Assembly: GCA_017960805.1 (NCBI GenBank)
Contig: JAGCYM010000086.1
Location: 1-64,000 of the forward strand
Direction of reading: 5' to 3'
DNA length: 64,000 nucleotides
From: Ruminococcus sp.
GTDB lineage: Bacteria > Bacillota > Clostridia > Oscillospirales > Ruminococcaceae
Shown: positions 33,701 to 41,980 of the stretch, piece after piece
How the letters are laid out: each line of letters begins with the position of its first letter
Numbering within the stretch: position 1 is the stretch's first letter
Made by a program: the position numbers and the translations under genes
Notes under the pieces: generated by a model
The model's input: the letters and a program-made list of their open reading frames with translations, nothing else
Database searches by the model: none
Told to the model about the DNA's origin: nothing

Positions 33701-34333
33701 TCAGTCTAATGTTTTAAGAAGCTTTGGAAGGTCACTGAATTTCTCTAGTTCCGGTACTGTTTGTTTTATGGTGCCAAATCCATAAGCTGCGTGTATGAAG
33801 TCGAATCCAGCTTCCATAGTTGCATCGTAATCGCCTTGTATGTCGCCTATGTAGTAAGCTTTTTCCAGTTCGTTACGTTTCGCAAGAAGCGCGATGTTTT
33901 CTCCTTTGCTCTTGAGATTGTTTCCGTAGCATTCAATGTCAGAGAAATATTTGCCGAAACCGTAATACTCCAGAAAAGCTTCTATATACCCGCTCTGACA
34001 GTTGCTTACAATATACAGTGAATAATTCTTCTGAAGAGCTTTAAATGTCTTTTCAAGATTTGGATAGAGTACTCCTCCATGTTTTCGGAGATAATCGTTC
34101 TCGTGGTCACCGCATTGCTCTAGCAGATGGAGACGTTCTTTTTTCGGGAGATCGGAGAAGATAATATCAGCGATCTTGTCCATAGTCAGTCCCATGACTG
34201 CCATAATGTCTTCCTTTGTTATTTCAGGACGATCGTAACCTAGTTCACGGACTTTTTCTGTCCACGATGCGGCTACATTCTCGGATGAGTCCCAGAGTGT
34301 TCCGTCCATATCGAATATTAGTCCTGTTTTCAT
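33701..34333 (-). CDS. HAD-superfamily phosphatase (phosphoglycolate phosphatase-like)
   Basis: A 210-residue HAD hydrolase: motif I IFDMDGTLWDSS (nucleophile Asp), motif II YIVSNCQSG, motif III Lys in NLKSKGENIALL and motif IV YIGDIQGDYDA. The helical cap lies between motifs I and II, the type acting on small phosphate esters. It overlaps the G1PDH gene by 4 bp (ATGA), so its substrate may be glycerol-1-phosphate or a derived lipid phosphate, but this is inference. Confidence 0.9.
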   Translation of the reverse strand: MKTGLIFDMDGTLWDSSENVAASWTEKVRELGYDRPEITKEDIMAVMGLTMDKIADIIFSDLPKKERLHLLEQCGDHENDYLRKHGGVLYPNLEKTFKALQKNYSLYIVSNCQSGYIEAFLEYYGFGKYFSDIECYGNNLKSKGENIALLAKRNELEKAYYIGDIQGDYDATMEAGFDFIHAAYGFGTIKQTVPELEKFSDLPKLLKTLD

Positions 34334-35394
34334 TTTCCCTCCATCATTCGGGCGTATATTTCATCAAGCTGTTTCCTGTCATGCTTTACATCTTCAAGAA
34401 TAGTGATTCTTCCTTTTCTGACGGTTCGTGCTTTCTTCCACATGTCTGAAAACATATCTTCTGTTATTCCATATGCTTTCGGGTCAATAACAAGTTTGTG
34501 ATTTGCAAAGAAGCTAAGTATTCCGCTTGGATCCTGCCCCTGGAAAATGCAGGCTGGGATTGTTCCGAGAGCGACAGCAAGTCCGTGAGAGATTTTTATG
34601 TCAGGATAATACTCTTCAATTGCATGAGCGAAGAGATGTTCGCTTCCGCTGCAAGGACGGGATGATCCTGCGATTTCCATTGCGAGACCTCCCATTACAA
34701 GTGCACGGGAGAGTATCCGTATGAAGACACGACTCTTCATATCCTGCTCATCACAGTGATATACTGAATCATAGCTCATACGGCTGAGCGCATATGCGAA
34801 GTCATCTATGTTTGAAGAAGATCTAGAGGCTGATAGCTTCCAGTCGAAAAGCGCTGTATGTTTTGCTATGGTATCACCGATGCCAGAAAGAGTTTGTGTC
34901 TCGGGAGCGTTGATTATCATGTTTGTATCAACGATTATTGCTGTTGGTATCTTGCACTCAATAGTCTTGCGCGCAGAGCCTTCTGTTTCAAGAACTGAGA
35001 AAGGAGATGCCAGTGAGTCGTTGCTGAGTGAAGTCGGCATGCATATATATACTGCTTTGCTTATATGAGCAGCATATTTTGCTGTATCCAGTACTCTTCC
35101 GCCGCCTATTCCGATAATGATCTTGATATCTTCAATACAGACCTTTTTAGCGATCTTAACTGCTTCGTCGAAGCTTGCACTGCCCATTGCATATATCTCA
35201 GCACCGCCAAAATCATGACTGATATCGTTAATTTTGTCTTTGTATATCCCGATAAGATATTCTTCAGAGATTACTATAGCTTTCTTTCCTATGATCTCCG
35301 GAATATATTTCTTAACTATCTCGTCTGAGTGGAAGAAAGCGTCTTCCTCAACGGCAAGACATATCGGAAGATTAAAACGTGTATGCTGGTTCAT
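34330..35394 (-). CDS. sn-Glycerol-1-phosphate dehydrogenase-like protein (AraM/EgsA type)
   Basis: A 354-residue Fe-ADH-superfamily protein. It shows the NAD loop IGGGRVLDTAKYAA, PTSLSNDSLASPF, GIGDTIAKHTALFDWKL, the metal-site stretch RPCSGSEHLFAHAIEE and a late His-Gly (SHGLAVALGTI). This order and spacing fit glycerol-1-phosphate dehydrogenases (archaeal EgsA, B. subtilis AraM) better than glycerol dehydrogenase. These make sn-glycerol-1-phosphate from DHAP with NAD(P)H. AGGAGG lies before the start and a near-consensus promoter at 35430-35458. Confidence 0.8.
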   Translation of the reverse strand: MNQHTRFNLPICLAVEEDAFFHSDEIVKKYIPEIIGKKAIVISEEYLIGIYKDKINDISHDFGGAEIYAMGSASFDEAVKIAKKVCIEDIKIIIGIGGGRVLDTAKYAAHISKAVYICMPTSLSNDSLASPFSVLETEGSARKTIECKIPTAIIVDTNMIINAPETQTLSGIGDTIAKHTALFDWKLSASRSSSNIDDFAYALSRMSYDSVYHCDEQDMKSRVFIRILSRALVMGGLAMEIAGSSRPCSGSEHLFAHAIEEYYPDIKISHGLAVALGTIPACIFQGQDPSGILSFFANHKLVIDPKAYGITEDMFSDMWKKARTVRKGRITILEDVKHDRKQLDEIYARMMEGK

Positions 35395-35429
35395 AACGGC
35401 ACCTCCTGCTAGTATTATGTGCTTTTTTG

Positions 35430-35458
35430 ATTATACTATAATCTGCTGAAAAATGCAA
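35430..35458 (-). promoter_or_regulatory. Sigma-A promoter of the G1PDH-HAD operon
   Basis: Minus strand: TTGCAT (35458-35453), 17-bp spacer, TATAAT (35435-35430). Confidence 0.85.
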
Positions 35459-35475
35459 ATTATTTTGTTTCTTCC

Positions 35476-35505
35476 TTGACTTACATGTGTTAATGATGAT
35501 ATAAT
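35476..35505 (+). promoter_or_regulatory. Sigma-A promoter of the GNAT gene
   Basis: TTGACT (35476-35481), 18-bp spacer, TATAAT (35500-35505). Confidence 0.8.
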
Positions 35506-35551
35506 AACAGCGACGGCACCAAGCCGAATTATTATAAAAGGAGATTTTTGT

Positions 35552-35587
35552 TTGAAAAAATCTATGAAAAAGGAGATAGCATCGTAA
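35552..35587 (+). CDS. Possible 11-residue leader peptide
   Basis: A TTG codon at 35552 follows AAAGGAG (about 35537-35543) and opens a frame KKSMKKEIAS that stops at 35585-35587. It lies between the promoter and the GNAT start, in a 150-nt leader. Too short to judge as coding; it could also be chance. Confidence 0.25.
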   Translation: MKKSMKKEIAS

Positions 35588-35657
35588 ACGGGCGGTTTGC
35601 GAATACTATTCAACACAAGCCTCCCGTGTCTTGTCAACTAATTCAGGAGGAAAAACA

Positions 35658-36320
35658 ATGAATAATAATGACTATATCATACGCAGAGAAAACGAAAACG
35701 ACTATCGTGAAGTAGAAAACCTTGCACGCGAGGCGTTCTGGAATCTTTCAAAGCCAGGTTGCTTCGAGCATTATTTCATCCACATTATGAGAGACCATAA
35801 GGATTTTATACCGGAGCTTGATTATGTTGCTGTAGCTGACGGAAAAATTGTGGGTTCTGTAATGTACTGCAAGGCCAAACTTGTAGATGAGCAGGGGAAC
35901 GAAAAAGATATCATAACTATGGGTCCGCTATGCGTACTTCCGGAGTATCAGCGCAAAGGCTATGGAAAAGCTCTTCTTGAGTATACATTCAGAATAGCGG
36001 AGGAAATGGGCTATGATACCGTGATCAACTTTGGTAATCCCGACAATTATGTTGCGCGTGGTTATAAAAGCTGCAAAAAATACAATGTCTGCTTAGGAGA
36101 TGGAGAAGGTTTCTACCCTGCCGCTCTTCTGGTGAAAGAGCTTAAGGAAGGGGCTTTTGACGGACGCAAGTGGTTTTATCATCCGAGCGATGTTGATCAT
36201 CCCTGTGACGACGAGAATGCTGTTGATGAGTTTGATAAGCTGTTCCCGCCTAAGGAAAAAGGCTGGCAGCCGAGTCAGGAAGAATTCTATATTCACAGCC
36301 ATTCTGCAATAACATGGTAA
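35658..36320 (+). CDS. GNAT family N-acetyltransferase
   Basis: Start ATG 35658 follows CAGGAGG. The 220-residue protein shows the GNAT fold: YIIRRENENDYREVENLARE at the N-terminus and motif A LCVLPEYQRKGYGKALLEYT binding acetyl-CoA, followed by YDTVINFGNPDNYVARGYKS. The C-terminal 80 residues (FYPAALLVKEL and onward) match the subgroup of GNATs annotated as putative acetyltransferases of unknown substrate. It has its own promoter and a terminator. Confidence 0.9.
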   Translation: MNNNDYIIRRENENDYREVENLAREAFWNLSKPGCFEHYFIHIMRDHKDFIPELDYVAVADGKIVGSVMYCKAKLVDEQGNEKDIITMGPLCVLPEYQRKGYGKALLEYTFRIAEEMGYDTVINFGNPDNYVARGYKSCKKYNVCLGDGEGFYPAALLVKELKEGAFDGRKWFYHPSDVDHPCDDENAVDEFDKLFPPKEKGWQPSQEEFYIHSHSAITW

Positions 36321-36338
36321 AATAATGACAAAAGAGTG

Positions 36339-36370
36339 ACCGTCAGAGAAAGCATCTGACGGTTGCTTTT
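36339..36370 (+). terminator. Rho-independent terminator after the GNAT gene
   Basis: ACCGTCAGA (36339-36347) pairs with TCTGACGGT (36355-36363), followed by TGCTTTTTAT. Confidence 0.8.
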
Positions 36371-36525
36371 TATCCGAAATTAAAGTTAAAGAAGATAATT
36401 TATTAACGGTTATATAATATCTCTATTGCAATTTAACCGAAAACGCTTCCTCTCTTTGGACAATTTGACTAAAAGGTTTTGGAATAATTCTACGACTGAT
36501 AGATGTGCAAATTCTCCAAATCGGC

Positions 36526-36554
36526 TTGACTTATTTAGGGCAATATGATAAAAT
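36526..36554 (+). promoter_or_regulatory. Sigma-A promoter of the GH5-dockerin gene
   Basis: TTGACT (36526-36531), 17-bp spacer, TAAAAT (36549-36554). The 315 bp between the GNAT and GH5 genes hold a terminator, this promoter and a roughly 75-nt leader in which GGCG/CGCC (about 36574-36597) can form a stem. Confidence 0.8.
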
Positions 36555-36635
36555 CAAAACAGGCATTAAGCCAAGGCGGCTTCCTGCACTGTGTCGCCAA
36601 ACGGGAAATTTTACAAATAAAATGGGAGGGTACTT

Positions 36636-38858
36636 ATGCTTAACAGCAAGTTTATTTCCAAGGCAGTAAGCGCTGTTGCTTCAGTAGCTATGGTGTTTAC
36701 TTCTATCCCGTCCATCACTGTTATGGACAAGGCAGTCGCAGCTGATAAGACTATGACTGCGTTCGAGATTACCAAGAACATGAAAGTGGGCTGGAATCTC
36801 GGTAACACTCTTGACGCTAAGGCAGGCGACAAGAATGGAGATTATGAGACAGCAGGTCTCGAAACTGAAACAGCTTGGGGATGCCCCAAGGCTAATCAGC
36901 AGCTGTTTGATGCTCTTAAGGCAAAGGGCTTCAACACTGTACGTGTTCCTACCACATGGTTCCAGCATCTTGATGCGGACAACAACATCGATCCCGAGTG
37001 GATGGCTCGTGTAAAGGAAGTTGTTGATTACGGTATCAAGAATGATATGTACATCATTCTTAATGTACATCATGAGAATTGGATAAACAGAGCTGACTTT
37101 GCTAATGCTTACAACGAGATGCAGCCAAAGCTCATGAAGATCTGGACTCAGATCGCTACAGAGTTTAAGGACTACGATCAGCACCTCATTTTTGAGTGCA
37201 TGAACGAGCCACGTGCTGCTGGTACTGACCACGAGTGGTGGGCAGCTGAGCCTGTTCCGGAGTGCGAAGTTATCAACAAGATCGAAGCTGATTTCGTAAA
37301 GCTTATAAGAGGCATGGATGGCCCTTATGCAAAGACACGTCTCCTTATGCTCCCTGGCTATGTTGCTAGCGCTGAGCAGACATTCCTTAAGGAAATTGAT
37401 GTTCCTGATGACGACTTTGTCGCTATCTCGATACATGCATATACACCTTATGACTTCACAATGAATACAGCTGTTAAAGATCACTCTGTATTCACTGGAG
37501 CATATTCACAGAACCTTGCTGATACTCTTCAGGGGATGCGTGATCTCTTCATTGAGAAGGACATTCCTGTAGTTATCGGTGAGATGGGTACTTCAAACTT
37601 CGGAAACACTGAGGCACGTGTTGCATGGACTACTCAGTATTTCACAGCTACAAAGAAGTATGGTATTCCTTGCTGTCTCTGGGACAACAACACTGTTGAG
37701 AATCCTAAGGATCCTGGTGAGTGCCACGGTTATATCAACCGTACAACAGGCGAATGGCACGAAGCAAGCCTTCCTATCATCAACAAGATGATGGAGATCA
37801 TGAACGATGATACAATCGTTTGGGGCAGTGAAGGCAAGGCTCCTGAGTACAAGCATCAGGATCTTGCTTCTGGTAAGGTATTCAGAGACGAAGCAATCGA
37901 GATCGATGCTTCCAAGTCCAAGACATATGAAAACACAACTCCTGGTCAGGAGATCGCTTGGAGCGAACTTGAGGGCAAGGAAGTTGCTATCAAGTACACA
38001 GGAACAACTCCTGTACTCGCTTTCTCAGATGCTGAATATGGCAACTGGACAGAATTCAAGCCTTACACAGTTGATGAAGAGAAGGGTATTGCATACTATC
38101 TCGTAGGTCAGCAGCTCCCGGCTGCATGGAATGACCTTTCAACAGTAAATCACATGCAGGCAAGAACTGATAAGGTTACAACTATTGAGAAGATGGTTAT
38201 CCTTGATGCTCCTGAAGTTGAGATTGAAGTTCCTGTTGACAAGACAAAGAAGTATAAGATTGATCTTACTAAAGCTCCTGCTGATGCAATCTATCTTGCA
38301 CTTCACTTCGAAGGTGAGGCCAATACTACTACTAACGGCTGCGTTGGATTCAACGGCGACGGCTGGGAGCAGGTTGAGTGGGAAGGCAAGACAAATGCAA
38401 ACGGTGAGCTTATGGTCGAGATTGACCTCAGCAAGTTCCCTGCTGGTCTTGCATCCGCTGAGTGCCAGATCTGGTATCAGCCTGAACTCGTTGATATGGT
38501 TGAATACGATTTCACAGTAAAACAGCCTGGAACAGTTCTTCCTCCTGAAACATCAACAACTACTACTTTAGACTCAACAACAACTACAACTGAGACAACC
38601 ACAGTTACTGTTAGTGAGTCTACAACAACTTCTGTTGAAGGAAAGATCACAGTTATTGGTGATGCAAACCTCGATGACAAGTGCACAGTTGCTGACGCAG
38701 TTGCTATCCTTCAGCACATTGCAAACCAGGATAAGTATGCACTTAAGCCACAGGGCAAGATCAACGGTGACGTTGACGGTGTAGCAGGTATTACTGCTAA
38801 CGATGCACTCTTCATCCAGAAGGTAGATGCAGGCGCAGAGTCTTTCAAGGCTGCATAA
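36636..38858 (+). CDS. Secreted GH5 endoglucanase with carbohydrate-binding-like module and dockerin
   Basis: A 740-residue cellulosomal-type enzyme. Signal peptide about 1-36; GH5 domain about 40-390 with NVHHENW (143-149), acid/base Glu191 in ECMNEPR, HAY (267-269) and nucleophile Glu316 in VIGEMG. The pattern fits subfamily GH5_4 (beta-1,4-glucan/xyloglucan/mannan-type endoglucanases). A region of about 250 residues (400-635) holds one or two beta-rich modules I take as CBMs (FEGEANTTTNGCVGFNGDGW). A Thr-rich linker (about 641-668) and a type I dockerin (about 671-738) with GDANLDDKCTVADAVAILQ and GDVDGVAGITANDALFIQ complete it. Monocistronic, GGAGGG ribosome site. Confidence 0.93.
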   Translation: MLNSKFISKAVSAVASVAMVFTSIPSITVMDKAVAADKTMTAFEITKNMKVGWNLGNTLDAKAGDKNGDYETAGLETETAWGCPKANQQLFDALKAKGFNTVRVPTTWFQHLDADNNIDPEWMARVKEVVDYGIKNDMYIILNVHHENWINRADFANAYNEMQPKLMKIWTQIATEFKDYDQHLIFECMNEPRAAGTDHEWWAAEPVPECEVINKIEADFVKLIRGMDGPYAKTRLLMLPGYVASAEQTFLKEIDVPDDDFVAISIHAYTPYDFTMNTAVKDHSVFTGAYSQNLADTLQGMRDLFIEKDIPVVIGEMGTSNFGNTEARVAWTTQYFTATKKYGIPCCLWDNNTVENPKDPGECHGYINRTTGEWHEASLPIINKMMEIMNDDTIVWGSEGKAPEYKHQDLASGKVFRDEAIEIDASKSKTYENTTPGQEIAWSELEGKEVAIKYTGTTPVLAFSDAEYGNWTEFKPYTVDEEKGIAYYLVGQQLPAAWNDLSTVNHMQARTDKVTTIEKMVILDAPEVEIEVPVDKTKKYKIDLTKAPADAIYLALHFEGEANTTTNGCVGFNGDGWEQVEWEGKTNANGELMVEIDLSKFPAGLASAECQIWYQPELVDMVEYDFTVKQPGTVLPPETSTTTTLDSTTTTTETTTVTVSESTTTSVEGKITVIGDANLDDKCTVADAVAILQHIANQDKYALKPQGKINGDVDGVAGITANDALFIQKVDAGAESFKAA

Positions 38859-38895
38859 TCAAATAAAACAAACCAACGCTCTAACATATTTTTTG

Positions 38896-38926
38896 TGCCG
38901 TGCCAATAGGTGCGGCATAATTTTTT
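38896..38926 (+). terminator. Rho-independent terminator after the GH5 gene
   Basis: TGCCGTGCC (38896-38904) pairs with GGTGCGGCA (38909-38917) using two G-U pairs; TAATTTTTTG follows. Confidence 0.75.
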
Positions 38927-39089
38927 GTCAGGGTATTTTTGTCTTAAAACTAACTGTTTTTCGTATTTGACAAAAGAATAATGATATGATAGAATTGATG
39001 AAAATGAAAAGGATTTTCCTGAAATGCTGCTGGAGTATCTAAGGACAACATATCCGAAATAAGCCTATTAACTGAAAAGGAAAAATATA

Positions 39090-39773
39090 ATGGATGATTT
39101 TAGAGAAAATCAGCAGGCCTTTGATCCTCCTGCTGCACCCAAAAGAGAATATTCAGCTGATGCTGCTAAGGAAGCGGTATTCAGTTCTGAAGATGTTTAT
39201 TCAATGGGGCGACTTCCTGGATACGAAGAAAGTTCGATGTTTATACAGCTACTTAAGGCGATTGGCGGAGCTCTTATCGGAGCAATTCCCGGAATACTGC
39301 TGTGGATTATCGTTGGCAGAATAGGATTTGTTGCCATAATATGCGGAGGAATACTCGCACTCGGAGTTGTTGCAGGGTATACTTTCATGAGCAAGGATGG
39401 TGCACTGCCAGAAATCTATGGTATTGTTGTATGTGTTGCAATAATTATTATCTCAGTATTTCTGGCTGAAAAGGTTGTATGGTGCTGGAAAATGGCTGAC
39501 ATGTTTCCAAGGATTATAAACGAGATAAAGGAACCTCTGTATGCGTTGGGTGAAGTCGGAGGAGTATCTCACGAATCAGTAGACGAGATAGTGAAGAATA
39601 ATCTGGAAGAAGGATTAGGATTTTCTTACTGCACATTTAGTAATTTCTTCTTCAATTTCAGCAGATCACTGAAATACTTCGGAGTGACTGGAAGTTATTA
39701 TTTCAATCTGTTGTTAAGTTATGCGTTTGCCGCAGCAGGTGCGTTCTGGATGTTTAAAAAAGCAAATAGATAA
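39090..39773 (+). CDS. Hypothetical membrane protein (about four TM helices)
   Basis: A 227-residue protein with a hydrophilic N-terminus (1-50), two adjacent helices (about 58-100, GGALIGAIPGILLWIIVG then FVAIICGGILALGVVAGYTF), another (about 108-130) and a C-terminal helix (about 204-222). It resembles no family I can name. It lies alone between the GH5 and ADP-ribosyltransferase-like genes, followed by a strong hairpin. Codon use is like its neighbours. Confidence 0.75.
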   Translation: MDDFRENQQAFDPPAAPKREYSADAAKEAVFSSEDVYSMGRLPGYEESSMFIQLLKAIGGALIGAIPGILLWIIVGRIGFVAIICGGILALGVVAGYTFMSKDGALPEIYGIVVCVAIIIISVFLAEKVVWCWKMADMFPRIINEIKEPLYALGEVGGVSHESVDEIVKNNLEEGLGFSYCTFSNFFFNFSRSLKYFGVTGSYYFNLLLSYAFAAAGAFWMFKKANR

Positions 39774-39778
39774 GAGAA

Positions 39779-39819
39779 AACGTGTCAGGTTACATTTTGA
39801 ATGTGAATCCTGACACGTT
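39779..39819. terminator. Bidirectional terminator
   Basis: AACGTGTCAGG (39779-39789) pairs with CCTGACACGTT (39809-39819), and TTACATT/AATGTGA extends the stem inward. Convergent genes flank it. Confidence 0.8.
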
Positions 39820-39832
39820 ATTAATTTGCTCT

Positions 39833-40615
39833 TTACTGATTATTCTGTTCTAAAAAAAGATGATGAAGGTGGGATAAATATGCTGCTTTCCACTGTGAAA
39901 ACAATTCATCATCTTCACTAGATGGAATCATTCCTTCATTCAGAGCCTTGAAAACACGCTGTCCGGCTTCTGTTCCTCCGTAAGGCATCTCTGTTTCAGG
40001 GACGCGGCAAGATTTGATTTGTCCTGCTGTAACCATACAAGAGGAACGTGGAGCTTTTCCCTCTGAATCGAGAATAGTCTTTTCGTTTTCAGAAACTCTG
40101 ATCTCAGTTATCTTTAATTCAAGAAATGGAGGAAGCAGAATTTCTGCCTCATCTGGTTTCGCATAGAAATCAAGCGCATTGGCAATGTCAATACATGGTG
40201 TGCCGGGTTGCAGAGTGAATTTCATAAGTGCTATACCTGATCTGTCACGGTAATTGCTTAGGAAACCTGCTGTAGAAGTTGACATGAACGAAATTGTTCT
40301 TCCTGATGATCTGCATGGCAGATAGTCTGACCATCGTTCTACGCGGAAAGTGTGAAGTTCTTTATCGGTAGAACATTTATGAAATGCAGAGAATAAGGCT
40401 GATAATAGTTCTGTAAGTCTGTGTTCATCTGATAAGATGGCAGGATTAAGATATTTACCTTCAGCAGCACGTGCATGTTCTGTCTCTGTACCATTGAAGA
40501 ATAAAGAGTTAAGTACTACATATGCTTTCGGGTCGCTCCAGAAAGGATCAGTTCCTGAAACATCGCCTATATAATACTGCAAGGCATTTTTTTCATGATC
40601 GTTCAGATTTGTCAT
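39833..40615 (-). CDS. ADP-ribosyltransferase-fold protein (R-S-E type)
   Basis: ATG 40615 follows CAGGAG. The 260-residue product keeps the three catalytic signatures of arginine-type ADP-ribosyltransferases in order: Arg91 in HTFRVERW, the STS strand at about 112-114 in SFMSTSTAGF, and the ExE motif at about 156-158 in DEAEILLPP. It therefore probably transfers ADP-ribose from NAD to a protein or small molecule. There is no signal peptide or membrane segment, so it should act in the cytoplasm or leave by an unknown route. It is the last gene of a three-gene minus-strand series, 16 bp after a lipoprotein gene. Confidence 0.72.
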   Translation of the reverse strand: MTNLNDHEKNALQYYIGDVSGTDPFWSDPKAYVVLNSLFFNGTETEHARAAEGKYLNPAILSDEHRLTELLSALFSAFHKCSTDKELHTFRVERWSDYLPCRSSGRTISFMSTSTAGFLSNYRDRSGIALMKFTLQPGTPCIDIANALDFYAKPDEAEILLPPFLELKITEIRVSENEKTILDSEGKAPRSSCMVTAGQIKSCRVPETEMPYGGTEAGQRVFKALNEGMIPSSEDDELFSQWKAAYLSHLHHLFLEQNNQ

Positions 40616-40631
40616 AGCACACTCCTGTTTC

Positions 40632-41921
40632 CTACTGAACAATGTTCTTGCGGATTTCTGATTCTGAATATTTACCTTCCGCTACGTCTTCGGCTGAACC
40701 AGAGTCAAGCGTATTATCATTACCTAGCAATACATAACGGTCAGTTCTGTACTGCTCAATAGCTGAGTCATATTGTGATTCAGTGACAGGTTTGTTATTA
40801 ATCTTGAACTCATATTCTGATTTGTCCTGAACGGCTCCGCAGTTACAATAGTAACTGAATACTCTGACGAATCTGTAGTTCTGTATCTCGAATTCCGCTC
40901 CGTATTCATAGCCCATGTGTATGTCGCCAGTTGAAATGGTTTTAGATTCTACAGAGTAAGATGCACTGCCGTATGAACCGAGTATACCTATACTGCGCAG
41001 CCTTCCGTCGAACGAGAACACATCTACGCCTGCTGCATGATATGTTCCTTCTGAAACAAACAGCTCAGGAGTTCCGTCTCCAGTGATATCGTATAACGAG
41101 AAGTGCGGATAAGATTCTTCTTCACTTCTGTTTTGAACGATTTCCTTAAGATATTCACTGTAGGTCTTTTGCCAGGACGATCTGCCGTACAGCGCAAGTT
41201 CAATCTCAGTGATATTTACGCGGAATTCGTGACCAAGCTGCGTTCTTCCGCCGTCATACATCTCAATTGCTTTCTCATATTCATCCTTTTCAGCGTATTC
41301 GTCATTGACGTACCAGTTGAAGAGCTCACCAAGTTCGTTGTATTCAACTCCTGTTGTTATAACCGTTGAAAACTTTCTGTTATTCAGGCCCAAATAAGAA
41401 TCTGTTGTTATTCTGACCATCGGATCATAATCTGTGCTGACAAGCAGTTTCTTTTCTGGTATGTAGCTTATCTCTCCGTAGTTTCCTATTTCCCCGAGAG
41501 AACGGATATTGTTGTTGTCACAGGTGTATACGTCAACTCCGTCAATATTGTTATATGCTATAAACAGTTCAGGAGTTCCATCAGCATCAATGTCTTCAAG
41601 TGAGAATTCCGTACCGGAATACCAGCTCTGAACATAGTCTGAAGAAGCAATGACTTCCATGAGTTTGTTGTAGTAGATGTCTTTCCAGTTTTCTGATATG
41701 GGAGCGGTTTCGGTTTGGTGTTCCTTTGTTTCATTTTCGGCTGTAACTTCTTCACTCGTGTTTTCTGTACTCTGTACGGTTTCTGTGTTCCCTTCAGAAT
41801 AATCAGTATTTGAGACGGAAGGATTTTCAGGCTTTTGAATGCCTTCTTCATCATTGTTACCGCATGATACTGTACAAGAGATCATTGCCAATGCGGCAAG
41901 CATACAAATTGTCTTTTTCAT
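40632..41921 (-). CDS. Lipoprotein with duplicated DxDGDGxPELF-type repeats
   Basis: ATG 41921 follows AAAGGA. The 429-residue protein has lipobox SCTVSC, an acidic Ser/Thr/Glu spacer (about 24-75) and two related domains, each headed by a Ca-binding-like repeat: EDIDADGTPELFIAYNN and YDITGDGTPELFVSEG. Each domain begins with a Trp/Tyr-containing helix (YYNKLMEVIASSDYVQSW; TYSEYLKEIVQNRSEEES). Such VCBS/FG-GAP-like repeats are frequent in Ruminococcus surface lipoproteins of unknown role. It lies 59 bp after the repeat-tailed membrane protein and directly before the ADP-ribosyltransferase-like gene. Confidence 0.82.
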   Translation of the reverse strand: MKKTICMLAALAMISCTVSCGNNDEEGIQKPENPSVSNTDYSEGNTETVQSTENTSEEVTAENETKEHQTETAPISENWKDIYYNKLMEVIASSDYVQSWYSGTEFSLEDIDADGTPELFIAYNNIDGVDVYTCDNNNIRSLGEIGNYGEISYIPEKKLLVSTDYDPMVRITTDSYLGLNNRKFSTVITTGVEYNELGELFNWYVNDEYAEKDEYEKAIEMYDGGRTQLGHEFRVNITEIELALYGRSSWQKTYSEYLKEIVQNRSEEESYPHFSLYDITGDGTPELFVSEGTYHAAGVDVFSFDGRLRSIGILGSYGSASYSVESKTISTGDIHMGYEYGAEFEIQNYRFVRVFSYYCNCGAVQDKSEYEFKINNKPVTESQYDSAIEQYRTDRYVLLGNDNTLDSGSAEDVAEGKYSESEIRKNIVQ

Positions 41922-41980
41922 TAATTTTTCCTTTTTAACAATAAGCCGACCAAAGGGAATACCTTCAGTCGGCTTGATTT

